A DNA stretch of 64,000 nt, taken from NCBI GenBank assembly GCA_014773175.1, contig VXCM01001537.1, positions 62,001 through 126,000 of the forward strand, written 5' to 3'. Under the pieces are notes generated by a model that did not search any database, was not told the DNA's origin, and saw only the letters and a program-made list of their open reading frames with translations. Below are positions 24,401 to 38,000 of the stretch, piece after piece; position 1 is the first letter of the stretch, and every line of letters starts with the position of its first letter. This stretch comes from Lucifuga dentata. Its lineage: Eukaryota > Chordata > Actinopteri > Ophidiiformes > Bythitidae. Made by a program: the position numbers and the translations under genes.

Positions 24401-27400
24401 GGTGTGAGCTAGAGAAAGATTACCAGTGATAAAGCTGGGATTGCATTGGATATGTTGTTGAACATACCTGTGCTATTTTTCAGTTATTTTCAATGTGCTG
24501 GTTGTAGCATGTACATTTCCTCAAAGCTTTTAAACCATGTAGGACCTCTGAGCAAACCAACATCTAAGTACCACCTCACCAACAAGCTGCCAACTCTGTG
24601 GTAATAAATGCAAACTTTTGGTGAATAACTTGCCAAAATAACAAAATTTCCATAGATTTTAATATTCACAATTCTCTGCAGAAATTTCTAGAGTTATCTG
24701 GCATACCACAAGAGGGTGCTTAAAGTGCCACTGGTGGTGCACGCACCACACTACTTTAAAGTATGCACCTTCTATTTGGATGCAGTTGATGGTAAAACTG
24801 TAGGGGCCAGTTTCATTGATAGGGATTATAATTAACAAAATTAACTTGAGACATCCATAGCAAAAAAAAAAAAAAAAAAAATCCTTAATCTAGTATTAGG
24901 TTTAATCCTTGCCCAGAAAAATGGGCATGAGGCTAGTTATTGAGTACGTTACATCTTGCATTTTGCAGTGGTCTCTCATCCTAGAGGAAAGCAGAACATT
25001 TATTAACCTCCTCCTTTCTTCATGTTCATCCTACATTCCAAACTGTTTTGTCTGTTACTGATCTGCTGATATCATTTGCACCTAACAAATCTGTGCTCTG
25101 ATTCAAAAAGATTTTCAACACCTCTGAGACGCTTGAAGGGTTACACAGGGAATATTTTGCCTCTAGCCATATCCCTTTGTTTTTGATAAAACTTCTTTTA
25201 TGGGTGTAATGCTTTTAAATATTCTTTTGATTAATATTTTACACTAGCTTGGGTATACTGTACCAAATATGCTGATACTTTAGTTTTAGATCACTACTGT
25301 TTTGGTTTCAGCATTGACAAATCTCCTGAGTCAAGTTATTAGCAGTCATTAATTTCAACCCAGTCCTGTCATTTAATACTTCATAGTACATTGTAAGGTG
25401 TTGACTTAGGTGGCTTTAGGAGACACTTTAGGAGAAATCCCAAAGACTGTTAAATTACAAGACGAATAACAAAGGCCATGGGTATACAACAGAAATCTTA
25501 CATAACTGATTTCTGAGGAAAATTATAGCATATCATTCTGTAAATATTAAGTGCTCATTAGATAGCCACAGAGAATGAGAAAGACTTGAACAGTTTTACC
25601 ATGGGTGTGTTTAGCTAAGCTTCTACACAAACTTGCTTATCCTGTCAATATGCATGGCTATAGAGGAAAAAACCCTGGGCTAGGTGTCTCCACATCCTCT
25701 TATTATTGAAGCAATCTTTGTTCCATTGTAAGTGAATGACTTTTGGGAAACCAGGTGCCTCATTTAAAAAAAAAATGCTGTTTCAATTGATTCTTCAAAG
25801 AATATGGAGAAATTACATATTGATTTCATGGAACTCATACTTGGTAGTGACTTTGTTGTTTTATATTGCAGTGAAAATAGAGACAAATTTTAGAAATCCC
25901 AACATGGCTTTGATTCCATTATAAGCTCAAACTTTTGCAAGCATTTTCTACTAAATGAGGCCCCTGATCTTGTTTTGTAAAGCTGTCTCATTAACTGATG
26001 CGTTGTTCCTTCCAGAGAGGAGCCAAACAACGGCTGGCACCGGGCAGAGACCATCAGGCTGGAGCAGGACATCTTCACTGCCCTGGCAGGACAGAGCAAA
26101 CTCTACGTCTATAAAACCCTCAGTTTCTGGAGCCAGATCAAATCTGCAGGGTGAGTGTCTATCATATGCGCTGTTTGATTTTGCATGTAATGTAGTGAAT
26201 TTATTTGTACATTTCATCATGTTCAAAGTGAATGCACCTCTTTCTTTTTATGGAAGGTGTTGGTACAGAGAGCTAGAGATTAGAGAAACTTGATTGTGAT
26301 GATGCTGGTATGTGGTGATGATGCTGATTCTGGTTTGAATCCTGACACTGGCTAGGAACGTGCAGTTGAAGGAGAGACCTGATAAGCTCTCTCCTCTCTC
26401 CAAAGTGTCCTTCAACCCAGAAATTAAGCTCCATAACTTCAGTGGCCAAAAGTAGAAGTCTGCGGTTTTTTGTGCTTGTGAATATATAAAACTGTAGGAC
26501 ATTGTTGAATACTGAAAACATGGACCTTAAGGAATGAAACATGTCAGATGATTGAAAAAAAAAAAAAAAAAANAAAAAAAAAAAAAAAAAGTCAGCCCAT
26601 CCCATCAGATGATGCAGCTGTCTGAAGTCTGATCTCAGGATTCTTACTCTGGGGCTTCTCAAAGTCTGGAAGATGGTTCGCATCTGAACTGCACTGCTAA
26701 TCAGTCTGGACTGGACCATGTGTCACATATTAGGCTACGTATGCATATATTTCTTTGTGTCTGCCACGCTGCTAGTGTGTTTACCATGCCCATGTAAGAG
26801 TGCGTACAGAATGTGATGTGCATTGCAGACAGCAAGACTACATGATTGCTTGTGTGTATGCATGCCTCTGTGGCCCATTTCTGTGTGGATGTATGTGCAC
26901 TCCGGTCCAATCACAAGACGCTGATGTTATTACCATGACCGTGATTTGTCATTGTCAGTGATGTACAAATACCATCACTAATGCTAGCTGCAAGATGTTG
27001 CTCTCAGAGTTAGTCAGAATTCTAAGTAAGTGTAAGCAAAGAAATAAAAGCTGATCAGGAAAACAGAGAATTCAAAAAGGAATGGACACAAAACAAAACA
27101 TTCAGTCTCCCAAGGTCCAGCACCAAACCTATATGCCTGATATGCACTGAAATTATGTGGCATCATAAAGAGTGGTAATGTAAAATGCCACTATGAAACA
27201 AAGCACAGTAATATCCACAGAACACTGAGGTGAGAACAGCAAAACTTACACAGTTAAAATCTTTATATGAAGCCACAAACAGATTTTGTCAGATCTATGA
27301 CCCAACAAGAGAGAGCTGGATGAAGCCTCACTCAGAGTGGCCTGGGTGTTGGGAAAGCATTTTTTCTGATGCAGAAGTTCTTAAGGAGTGTTTGGATGAT

Positions 27401-30133
27401 ATTATATAATTTAATTAGGGCTAAATTATATGATGAGTTGTTGACTGTGAAGTTTTTTCATATATTATGGACAGTTTAGTGACTCAGTTATCTATTTCAT
27501 TGTGTTGGCATCTGGACCTCTGGTTCTCTGTAAAATTCATATGTGGACCTTTCGTAAAACAGTTTGAGTGCCCCTGCTTTAGTCCATATTAAATAAATAA
27601 AATGACTCATATCACTGCTTTGGGAGGTTAGACATGTTTCATCAAGCCCAAAGGTCCTTTAGAAATGTGAATTGAAAGAGGTCAGGCTGCTGCTGCTACA
27701 TTATGCTTTGACATCAAAAGCATACATTACCTCTCTAAGTCAAAGAAATTACATGTTGGTGATGTCTCTCTTTCAAACATTTTGTGTGATTTATTTTCTC
27801 AGGTCTGCAATTTATGCAAGTCGTTTGTATCTGAACCAGTATCACACAACCCACCCTGAGAGACTGGCTTCAAATGAGGAGGGCAGGCCCAGAATAAGTG
27901 GTACATTCATGAACCTTTTGCAGCTTTGCCCTTTCCTTACACCAGTGACAAATCTTTTCATACTTATTCTCTTTTTATAGGCAATGTCTATATTCATCCT
28001 ACAGCCAATATTGACCCAACTGCTATGGTAAGTAAGTTTTCCTATTGTTCTGCACTGTACACAAAAAAAACATATAAATGAACACTGTGTGACATTAACA
28101 GTGTACTCTCTAGAGAAAATATACATCAGTTATTGGAAAACTTCAGTATTGTACAAAGAATGATCACACTGTGTCACTGGTAAATGGGGAAAGCTCTCTT
28201 TTTTTCCAAGCAGTATGGCTGATTCAGTGTGACATTTAGGTTTATTTCTTTTGTTCTCTGTGCAGTTGGGTCCCAATGTCTCCATTGGCACAGGAGTGAC
28301 TATTGGTGCTGGAGTAAGAGTTCGAGAATCCATCATCCTCCATGGTGCAACTCTTCAGGTGAGCCTCTCTGTCAACAGATGGTAAAGTCTATGTCCTGTA
28401 CAAGAAGAAACATTACTGATAAAACTGGACTTGCTGAAACAGAAAATTTCAGTTTTTTTTATGAAATGATCACAACACAAAAGTAGATTATATGACATTG
28501 ATACAATATCTGAAAATCGTGTTTCTCCACCATAAATTGAATTTTGTGATAAAAACATTAATTCACAATGTCATTTTCAATTGCGTGTCACATGAAAAGT
28601 TGAGCTAAAGCAAACTTTATGGAAAGGGTTTGATCATGGTTAAAAAAAAAAGATTTAAACTTCACTTACAGTGGAAAACAAGTTGTAAACTGAACTGAAA
28701 ATACAGTATGTAAAAGAACATGAAGACATGTTCCATTTATGAGTCATTGTACACTTAGCTTCTGACAAATCAATTAAAACTTACCTTGTTCTTTGATATC
28801 ACCTTTCTTCCTGAAGGATCACTGCTGTGTTTTGAACAGCATTGTGGGATGGGACAGCACTATAGGCAAGTGGTCAAGAGTAGAAGGAACCCCAAGTGAC
28901 CCCAACCCCAATGACCCCTATGCTAAAATTGACAGTGAAACCCTCTTCAGAGATGGGAAACTTACACCATCAATTACTATTCTGGGTAAGCATGCTCTGA
29001 CCTTTAGGTCCACCTTTAGCAGGAACATTTATGATATTTTATATATTTTTATGTAATTGTACAAAAATTCAGTGATGTGTTGATTAGTGAGTGGTGTATT
29101 AATAGCATAGCTGAGACCAGGATTTTGCTGCTTGACCAGCGTGGGATCAGTTTTAGTACACATCAGTAACATTTGTATGGATACTAACTTGACAGGTTTT
29201 ACATGCACTCTTTACTCTGATTTTTGTCTAGACTACAGTTAAGGCAAAAATGTGGAATATGGATGGAATTAATATGATTCTGTTGTTCAGTGAATATACA
29301 TGACTTGTTACTTAATCATCTTAAGAGAGTAAGTACACTAGGTGCATGTGCACAAATCTTACACCGATTGTAAGCTGATGAAGCATTCACATGCTTCAGT
29401 GGCTTTAAAATCGCATAATGTAGGTCTGTTACTTGGAGCGTACCAACATCAAGTTATGTAAGTTTTAATCTGATAATGGTGTTTACATGATTCTTAAAAA
29501 TAAATAAATAAGTAAATAAATTTATCAGAGTAGAACGAAGTTGGCATGATTGTGGCTTTTTGCTTGGAATTTCCCAGGATCACCTGTCAAACAGTGCATC
29601 CAGTATTATTTAGTTTCTGTTTGAATGATGCTGCTCTTTGGACAGTGCTGTTCGTTGTTTTACTGTTCATTCTGTTTAAACCAGAAATATAAAACACCTC
29701 CTTTCCTGTATTCCAGCGGATTTATACCTACAGCTTATACCACACTGGGATTCAAGAACAGGAAGTGTAAAAGCTTCTGTCTATCACTGACATTAATAAA
29801 GATTTATTTGAAGTTGTCAAATATTTTTAAAGATTCACTAAGTTCACATTACATAGACAAGAGCTACTGGTTGAAAATGATGCTTGTAAATACATTTGAA
29901 AATGCAGACTTGTTCCTGGATTTATTGTTACAGCAATCTTATGTTCACATAAAATGTGAAGTGACTGAAACGTTTTGTCCTTTGCTCTGTACTGAACTGC
30001 AGACTAAATACTGTGTTTCTTTGTCTCCTCAGGTTGTAATGTGACCATTCCCTCAGAGGTGATTATACTCAACTCGATTGTCCTCCCACACAAAGACCTC
30101 AACCGCAGCTTCAAAAACCAGATTATTCTCTAG
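21489..30133 (+). CDS. gmppa: Mannose-1-phosphate guanylyltransferase regulatory subunit alpha
   Basis: Cytosolic regulatory partner of GMPPB; in mammals it binds GDP-mannose and restrains its synthesis. Exons: 21489-21528, 22630-22727, 23101-23204, 23462-23654, 23887-23946, 24045-24175, 26016-26150, 27803-27900, 27981-28027, 28266-28358, 28817-28985, 30033-30133 (TAG 30131). The sum is 1269 nt, 422 residues. The nucleotidyltransferase domain opens [20 protein letters not shown], the GMPPA-type signature with an inserted QK compared with catalytic subunits. [16 protein letters not shown] and [14 protein letters not shown] follow. The C-terminal left-handed beta-helix shows hexapeptide periodicity ([18 protein letters not shown]), then the loop [20 protein letters not shown] that marks the alpha subunit, ending SFKNQIIL. 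A 15-nt in-frame candidate microexon sits at 24329-24343. AATAAA at 30735 may end the transcript. Confidence 0.96.
21529..22629. other. gmppa intron 1
   Basis: No exon evidence. It is AT-rich and mostly holds a hAT-like remnant at 22090-22537. Confidence 0.6.
22090..22537. mobile_element. hAT-like remnant with AATGGTTCTCAA ends
   Basis: CAATGGTTCTCAAGCTGTGG at the left, and TTTGAGAACCACTG at the right, form inverted ends of the CAGTGGTTCTCAAA type seen in hAT elements of vertebrates. No matching 8-bp target duplication remains. Related single ends appear near 11185 (GGTGGTTCTCAAACTGTG) and 58883 (TTTTGAGAACCACTGCTTTA). Confidence 0.55.
24329..24343 (+). CDS. gmppa: Candidate 15-nt cassette microexon of gmppa
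   Basis: A pyrimidine-rich tract and CAG (24326-24328) precede ATATCCATTTGATGG, followed directly by gtaagt, a perfect donor. The 15 bases fit between the exons ending 24175 and starting 26016 with the phase preserved. They would insert Tyr-Pro-Phe-Asp-Gly between residues 209 and 210, between the transferase core blocks. The basic model without it already has the normal length, so it would be alternative. Expression is not shown; a chance match of splice signals remains possible. Confidence 0.35.
24706..24719 (+). promoter_or_regulatory. CTCF-like motif
   Basis: CCACAAGAGGGTGC fits the CTCF core with minor deviations. It lies in a gmppa intron. Weak evidence alone. Confidence 0.3.
25752..25966. 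mobile_element. MITE with CAGGNGCCTCATTTA terminal repeats
   Basis: CAGGTGCCTCATTTA (25752-25766) and TAAATGAGGCCCCTG (25952-25966) are inverted repeats with one mismatch, 215 bases end to end. No coding sequence lies inside. The GCCTCATTTA ends are familiar from teleost non-autonomous elements. No target duplication is clear. Confidence 0.5.
26151..27802. other. gmppa intron 7
   Basis: A 1.65-kb intron without recognised exon. It contains a poly-A stretch with a single-N join (n at 26573) and a possible hAT end near 27570. Apparent open frames across the poly-A are artefacts. Confidence 0.6.
28986..30032. other. gmppa intron 11
   Basis: A 1-kb AT-rich intron. No coding, RNA or repeat structure stood out. 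Confidence 0.6.
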
Positions 30134-31780
30134 TTAATCTTCCTCATGCCCTGTCCACTTAGTGTCACTGATGAAGGATGGAGCTGAAGGCGCACTGGCA
30201 CTGCCTCTGAGTTACTGTATATAAGATGTCAAAACAGAAGATATGGGACATTCATTTAATGGTTTTGAAAAAAAGAGATTTTTATATATTTGCCCTTAAA
30301 TCTTCATGCATCATTGGGTGTCAGCAGTAGTGAAGTGATTAAAGAGAGGCTAATCACAAATGTTTATTCACCTTGAAAAGGCTGTTATGCCATAAGTTTG
30401 TATTTTTCTTTTCTTTTTTTTTTTTTTTTTTTNTTTTTTTTTTTTTTTTTTTATTAACTTCACCCAACTGTAAAATTATTGAAGACACCACTGTAATATA
30501 TTTGGCTGGAAGTAGTACAATGTGGAAAAAATTTCACAGATGATCATGCTGTTTGTCAAGGGCATCTCTCTGTGCTCAGGGACCTGTCACTTCAAATAAG
30601 CAACCTGTGTGAGAACAGAAATTAATTCACTGGCTACCAGCAGCGGTTAATTTGTGCAGGCGATTATTTGTGATGGGCTCTGATTAAAACCTTCAGTATA
30701 ATCATTGTTAAGTTCATACAGTGACTACCAACAAAATAAATCAGTTTAGAATTTATATTGCAATCAAGTAATGTTGTCTTTTTAAATGTGAATTTAGCAA
30801 GGAGCCAGAGACCGTGCCATGTACGCAGGTTAAATTGTGTATTTGCAATCACTGGAGAAAATGTTTCCATTAACGGATACAGCACATTAACATTTACTTA
30901 TTAAGCCCAGCACTCATGAACACTAGCACTTTTGTTCTAATTATTGCAGCAAGAATGTCTGTTAAAGAGCAAAACACATGTGAACTTAATACTAGTTGTA
31001 TTTAAATTGTGAAACTGGAAGTGGAATGTGTCTGGATTGGTAAGTCTGTTCATAAAGTGTAAAAAAAAACAAGTTTATTTCAAGTTTATCAATGTTTTTT
31101 TTTTTTCCAGTTTATTTAGTCATGGTTTAAACAGTCCTGGTTTATCCCCTTGGTGGGATGCACATCAGTTGCATTAATTTGTCACTGCTCCTCACTTGAT
31201 ATCTAATTCCAAAATTCACTTACTTAAATAAGTATACCACCTACAGACTAAGAAATTTAAAAATGCATTTTATTTATTTATTTTACCCAAAAACTGTTTA
31301 CAGGTGGCGAATTTTATGGTTAGTCCATACCCAGGTTTTGCTCTTCAGGGGGCTCCACTAGAGGAAAAATTATAATAATTAATAGAACAAACTTTTTATT
31401 AATATTTGCATTTCTACAATATACGTGGTGTTAAATACAGTGGGGTATTTTCCAAAATGCCATTTGCAGTAAATATTTTCGGAAATACACTTGACCCATA
31501 TCCTGTTCCGGTGGATGTGCGGGAAAGAGACGTAGCTCCACTGAGCGCGCTGCTGCCTAGCTAATCTAATAGCCGGCTAGCTTATTTAGGTATTGGTGAA
31601 GTGGGGTGGAGTTGAGAAAATACGGAGAGAGAAGAAAATGGAATAATGGGAGGGAAAGATGCCAGTTAAATGCAAATGAAATATGGAGAGATAATTAACG
31701 AACAGTATCCACCAAGAGAAGGACACTGGGAAAACCAGATGCTAGACAACGCTATTGACGCTAACGACTTCAGAGCAGGC
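30134..31780. other. gmppa 3' UTR and intergenic DNA
   Basis: The 3' UTR probably reaches the AATAAA at 30735-30740. A poly-T run with a single-N join (n at 30433) lies inside it. Beyond 31 kb there is no coding sequence until the promoter-like region of the next gene; the segment from 31500 grows more CpG-rich. Confidence 0.55.
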
Positions 31781-31809
31781 TAGCACGGCGTCTTCGCGCT
31801 CAGAATTTT

Positions 31810-32083
31810 ACCTCTGGGCCGCCATTTTGTGAAGACAGTTGAAAGCAGTTCCAAACGCAGAAGTTGTCTGTCGGATTTTCACTCCTCTGACCTCACTTAA
31901 GGGGAACTAAACTTTTTAAGTTGAAGTTAATAAAGAATTACCAACGAACAGCTTTGTAAAAGGAGTCGTGGACTTGGCAATGGCTTCATTGACAAGCAGG
32001 ACTGGATCGTGGAGATTTATTTGCTAATAGCTAGTTTCTAAAAGAAAAGCCATGAAGGACTGACCATGGAGAGTCAGAGATCG
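31810..32083 (+). promoter_or_regulatory. First exon / 5' UTR of an unnamed gene with YY1 motif and uORFs
   Basis: GGGCCGCCATTTTG (31817-31830) is a YY1-type core promoter element, usually placed within a few dozen bases of the start site. Downstream the transcript would carry short upstream frames: ATG at 31980 (16 codons) and ATG-AAG-GAC-TGA at 32052-32063. The latter ends two bases before the main ATG at 32066, which has a strong Kozak context (ACCATGG). The exon ends with a consensus donor gtgagt at 32084. The start is approximate. Confidence 0.5.
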
Positions 32084-35000
32084 GTGAGTGATTGTTACAT
32101 TTTTTAATTAAAGTGACAGAATAGAGTGGCACTAATTCTGAACTTATTTTGTGGCTACTTTGTAAGATAGTATGTTGCAGCTTTAGATAAGTAATTGGTG
32201 GTTCTGAGATTTTTGGCGCTCAAGGCAGAGAGAGAGAGGTGCATGTGATAGGTGCATTTGTATCTCTCTCTGGCATTATTGCTTAATCCACCCCCACCGG
32301 GAAATTTTGCCGTTATAAATGTTTATGTGACAGAGACTTGAGCGCCTGTGCCTGTCTTGAGCAGTTCAACCTGGCTGAGTTTCAAGGAAGGAGCTCCAGC
32401 TTCTACCTACAGCCAGACGGATGGCATTAAAAACAGCAAGGACAGCTGATGATCATGTATCATATTATTCAGCTACTGACAACACATTGTAGCCACATTC
32501 CTCAGATAGCACCTACTTAAATTGGATGAAGTGACTAGATAGATTAGATGGACTAGATATAGACTACATGGGAATTATCACAAAAAGCCTTTTATTTGAG
32601 ACTTTTTGTGAGACAAACATTACTTTCTTAGATTCTAGGGATATTTTGTAAATTGAAAATCTCATGTGACATACCTCATTGTGGACTTCGGTCCAGAAGA
32701 TGTTAAACTGGAATCTGAAGAATGAACAAGGAAAAAGTAGCTGATGGAGAATAAAAAGTCCATTCAATGCTCACTTTAAAAAAAAAAAAAAAAAGGAACA
32801 AAAAGATAGAATATCAATTTATGTCTGGCAGTACATGACATTCTTAATCCTGATAACATTTCTACTTATAATATGGAGCAGACACCTGAAATGCCATTAG
32901 GTAACTCAGTAAAATGCTGAAGTTGTGCAGTTGAACAAAATTTTAAATGGAATCTACTGGCTTCCCCTTGCAGAACTTGTATAACTAGAATAATTCATCT
33001 CTTGCTTCTGTTACACAAAGGGAGGTGAGATTACTTGCATCTTGCATATTATACTCTCAAGGCAAAAACTGGGGAAAAAAAAATTCTCTACATTTGTTTG
33101 ACAAAGTATGGCAGCCACCACAGTCTTAGAACCAATTAAAAACAATTACTTCACTGTTTCTGCAGGCTTTCCAGACAGCATCCAAGTGTTGTTGTATTAT
33201 CTTCTCTCATTAACATTCCAAACATGCAGACGGTGAATGTTTGTGTCTTTCACGGCAGCCAACAGAGAGGCCCCAGCCATCCCATGCATAACTATAGCAG
33301 GTAAACATCAAGGCCAAATTTATTCTGTCCCATCTGATGGTTTTTTTTTTTTTTGGAACCCCACCACAGTAAATGGTAATTAGAAACAACAGATCTACCA
33401 AACCCTTAAATTACTGCATTGATCTCTATATACAATTAAATGCAACCTACAGAGGTTTAAAATTATGTCACAACCACAAAATACAACTTGTAAACACATC
33501 CCTGACACTGTCTAAACAAAGATGTAACATATACCATATTTACAAGTATTTGCTGGAGAGCTATTGTATCAGACTGTATTATACGATTCAGGTCTTCGTA
33601 GATATTCTTTATTCCCATGATGCTTTGACAACAGTAGGCTATTTGAAGCTTTCAGTGTCAGAGGTTCTGTCAAACAGGGCATCAGTACAATATAACAGGT
33701 CTTACTTTTGTAAATTAAGCATGAGGAAAGCCAAACTGTCTCTGTTAGCTTTTGGTAAGTATAGACTGGTATATTGTGTTCAACTGTAGTTTAACACATA
33801 ATAGTGATGTGGACATACGTAATAATTGCAAGTTGATCAGAAGATATGGAGTTATGACATTACAAACATCTATAGCTGCAGAAATGAAGTTTCAAAACCA
33901 GCCTTGTAAATTTTCTGCACTAATGGTAATTTACTGAGGCTGCTGGCTGTATCAGGATCTTGTCTTTTGAGGATGGAGAAGCAGCTGCATAATATTATGC
34001 AGCTGCTTCTTTATGGTTATAAACAAGCTTGCACACACAAGGCTTAATACTCCAGAATTTGAATGAGGTATGTCTTTCTTTTGGCTTATGTTTTGGACAC
34101 GCTTCAAGTGGTTTGGTCCACCTCTGCTTGGAGGTGTCCACACACTAACCTTCCCATTCAGAGGTGAGACCCTCCCATTTGGAAATCTGTGGGGTTGCAT
34201 ATTTTCTGTCATGATTTATGGATCGGTCTGCAAAAGTTTATGTCCCAGACTTTTGCAGACTGATCCTTTTACATTTGAGATTAACTGGAAATATATTGAG
34301 ATGGAACTTGAGGTGAAGTGTGGGGCATGGAGGCATGCAAGATTAGGTTCATCCTCAGTGCAACTTATGATGCACTTCTCCTTAGCCTGTAGGTGAATAT
34401 CTCACAGGCCCTTTGTGTTCAGATGTGCACTTTCAAATGTAGCTTCACTGAGGCCTTTAGCCTCAGTATGCTTCAGATGAAGTGCCTGCTGGATTGTCTG
34501 ATAGCAACTGACTGTGGAATTAAGGGTGCATCTGACAAAATTCGTAATTGTCCTTAAAGGACAAAGTGACAGTAATGCCCACTACATGCAGATGTTGCCC
34601 AGGTGTGCTGATGCGTAGGTTAGAATTTTAATTTCTCTTACAAGCTCTTTGTTAACTTTCCTCACATAACACATACATCCTTTATTGTTCTTGCTTAAAG
34701 GACCACACTGGTGGTGATTTTCCATGTTAAAGCCCAGTAAATACTACCTGCATTTAATTTTCCTGTTATTTTGCCAAATCCCCTAATCTTTCAAAATCAA
34801 ATGTTCAGGTGATACACCCACTTTAAAATTCNTTATTTTGCCAAATCCCCTAATCTTTCAAAATCAAATGTTCAGGTGATACACCCACTTTAAAATTCAA
34901 TGGTTTGCCTTTTAAGATGTTTGTCCAGATGTAGAAGGGATGCTTGTTTTTAATTTAAAAGTTGCAAAATAGTCAAACAGAAACTACTGCAGGCTTCTAG

Positions 35001-38000
35001 GCTATGTCACACAATATAGCTTAAGGTTCAGTTTGTTTAAAAGCCTTTCAACCCGTTAAGAGGTTATTATAATTGGCTTTGAACTCAGTGGACAAATTAG
35101 TATCTGCTGCAGTAAAGTAATAATAAAATAAACAAATCAGATTTCAGTTTAGTGGCCATTGTTTCTATCCAGCTTCTGTGCGCATGCATGCATCCTCCTG
35201 TGAGTGGGAGTGGAGGAGTACCAGTAGTGGGCAGACTGACTATAGGCAAAGGTCCAGGGATTTTTCCACCTGAGAGGACTAGTGGAGGGCTTGGATGTCT
35301 GTACACTGAGAGGATGATGTCTAATGCAAGACTAAAGGACTGACAAATGAGCTGTCAACCAGAAAGTGACAGTTTCACAGTGCCCAAATTCACATGGTAA
35401 AGGAAAATAGGATTTGGCTGTCATGCTTCACCAGAGAATGCAAATGTTTTGCTCAACTGTGCTCTGAAACATCAGACTGCAGTTTCCCAGTTCCCATAAG
35501 AGGTATAAAGCAAACATCCTTGCTCTTACTCAGCAGTAGCACTCCAAAAATGTCAGAGGTTCTGGCATCTTAAATGCAATGCAATGTAATGCCCTCTCCC
35601 AACTGGTTTTCCAGCTGCACAAATTTTTCTCAGTGTAGTCTCAGATGCAGGTATTTAATGTCACATTAAACATTCACAACATTATTGTGCCTTTATAGTG
35701 CTCAAAACAGTTCACATTCACCATCACATGACCTTTAAATCTATCTAAATGGATAAGGTCAACACTATGTTCAGTATTTTTGAAACGTGTTGTTGCATAA
35801 AACAACATGATAAGCAAGTCAAGGGAGTCCATTTTTTTTTTTGTTGAGCTGAATGATCTGAAAACCTTCACAATCATTTTCCATCCATGCCTCATGCCCC
35901 TACCCATGTGATATTTCATGAGAAGTTGATTAGAACCGTCCAAAGCTTCCCATATAATGTAATGAAAGGCAATATCAAAACAGCAAAATAATTACAATTT
36001 TCTCACTCATGCTCTGTAGCTGCAGACCACCACAAAGATTCAATCGAACCCTCAGACACCAGCCACAATTGGTCAAAATAATTAGCTCAGTGTGAATAAG
36101 AAGCTACAACTGCTGATGCTTTTTCTTACAAAACAGCTTCATGTTTCAAGTTATGTTTACATCAGCATTAACTGTTACACGCTAAACAGTTTTTTTTTTT
36201 TTCCAACAGTTTGAGCTTTTTTCTTTGTAACAATGTACATTCAATGGAAACAGTTCTGAAGGAAAAAAAAAGGTTGGTGGTAAATGCTTTGGGGATACTT
36301 ACAGATACACTCATTGTGAATGTTGATAAATAACATTCTGGATGGCATTACATTTTTCTCCTTTTTGGTAAGTGCATTAGTTCTATGTGAATGTAACTGT
36401 AAATAGACAGGGTTGCTGTATGTGTTTTGTACCTTTATATGTTGGCAAGATTCAAATTAAGAGGCTGAGCAAATTCAAAATCCCTACGTTGAGAACAGTA
36501 TTACTTCCATTTCTCAGCAGACTGAACAGAACTTTTATCAGCTCAGCTGCTCTCTTTCTCGCTGTGCTGAAATACTTGTAAGCACTCTCTTTAACACAAA
36601 CAATCCCTGAAACCAAGAGAAATCATTAAATGTGGAGCAGCATAATCTCTCTTCTGAGTGCCAGCACTTGAAATTGGGTAAACATCTGTTTTTTCCCTCC
36701 TTTTTTCCTCCTCATGCACAAGCCTAAAAAAGGTTGTATTGCAAGACACAATATATTTTCTCATCTTGCTCCTTTGGCTAGAGTTATTGTAAATCTACAT
36801 CTTACTCTGGAATTTTTACCTTAGTTGAATTATTGAGCACCTATAACTGTTACCTACAGTTTGTGTGGCAGAACACTTTTGTTTTTTCCTTTCCCCATCC
36901 TCAGGCTCTCATAATCTCAGCTGTGTCCTGGCCCAAATAATCAAAAGTCATGGATGAAAAGAGATGGAGAGCAGTTTAACATAATTCATCTCTTATGTTG
37001 TCTCTGTTTTGTTGCAGTATATCACATTGTCTATTATAAGTAAAAAAAAAATAAAAATCAGGAAAATAATCAAAATATTTCCAATTTTTTATACTGTGCT
37101 GTGATATCAGTGTTTAAAGGACCATACTGGTGATCGTGCATGTTTGAGCCCAATATAAACAACCTGCATACATGTTAGTTTACTGACAACCAACTTCCAA
37201 AACATAAAACTGTACTTCAGTTTTCCTGTTATTTTTTTCAAATCCCCTCATCTTTCAAAATCAAATGTTCAGGTGATATACTCACCTTAAAATTCAATGT
37301 TTCACCTGCAAACACTTATGCATGATTGTAGAAGGCACGGCCATTTTAATTTCTCGGTAAAAGCCATCTTCTCCTGGGACTGTATTTGAGGCGGAGGAAT
37401 ACATTGCCTTCCTTACAGCTCCATGTTGGATTGGTTAAATACAGTAAAGTTACTTCGGCAAAAAAAGTAATAGACGTCTTGTACGCTGTGACGGATTATT
37501 TATCTCAAACTTGTTTCAATTCTCTGCAAGTTGATTTTAATAGTACACTGAAATGAACTGAAATTCATGGCAGTCTGGAAGGTAGGCAAAAAATTCTATA
37601 ATTTACTGCTAAAGTAGTATATTTTGGGAAATGATAAATGATTGTCAGTAACATAACGTGTATGCGGATTGTATATATTGGGCTGAAACACGCACAGTAG
37701 CCAGTTTGATCCTTTAAAAAGTGATCCTTAAATAATGGCAACCTGTTAACAAACAAATATATCACTAACTCAAATTGATATTAAAAAAACAATCACATGA
37801 GGGTAATGCATCCACTGCTCTTATGCACAGTGTCCAGTTGGCTCCCCGTGGTCCAAATTAGTCACTGGAGATTCCTGTGATTGTTTAGTCATGCAGTGGA
37901 TTTGCAGTCATGAACCAGAAGCCACATCAGCTGCATCTGCCTCTTCTGCACATCCAACATGGTGCCAAGTTAGAAACTGCCCTCAGGTTAAATACTGAAA

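Larger units (their letters stand above)
24176..26015. other. gmppa intron 6
   Basis: A 1.8-kb intron holding the candidate microexon (24329-24343), a CTCF-like motif CCACAAGAGGGTGC (24706-24719), poly-A runs and a MITE with inverted ends at 25752-25966. Confidence 0.6.

Noticed and set aside
33373..33789. 138-codon plus-strand open frame
   Set aside because: Composition is AT-driven, no recognised family, and it sits inside a putative intron.
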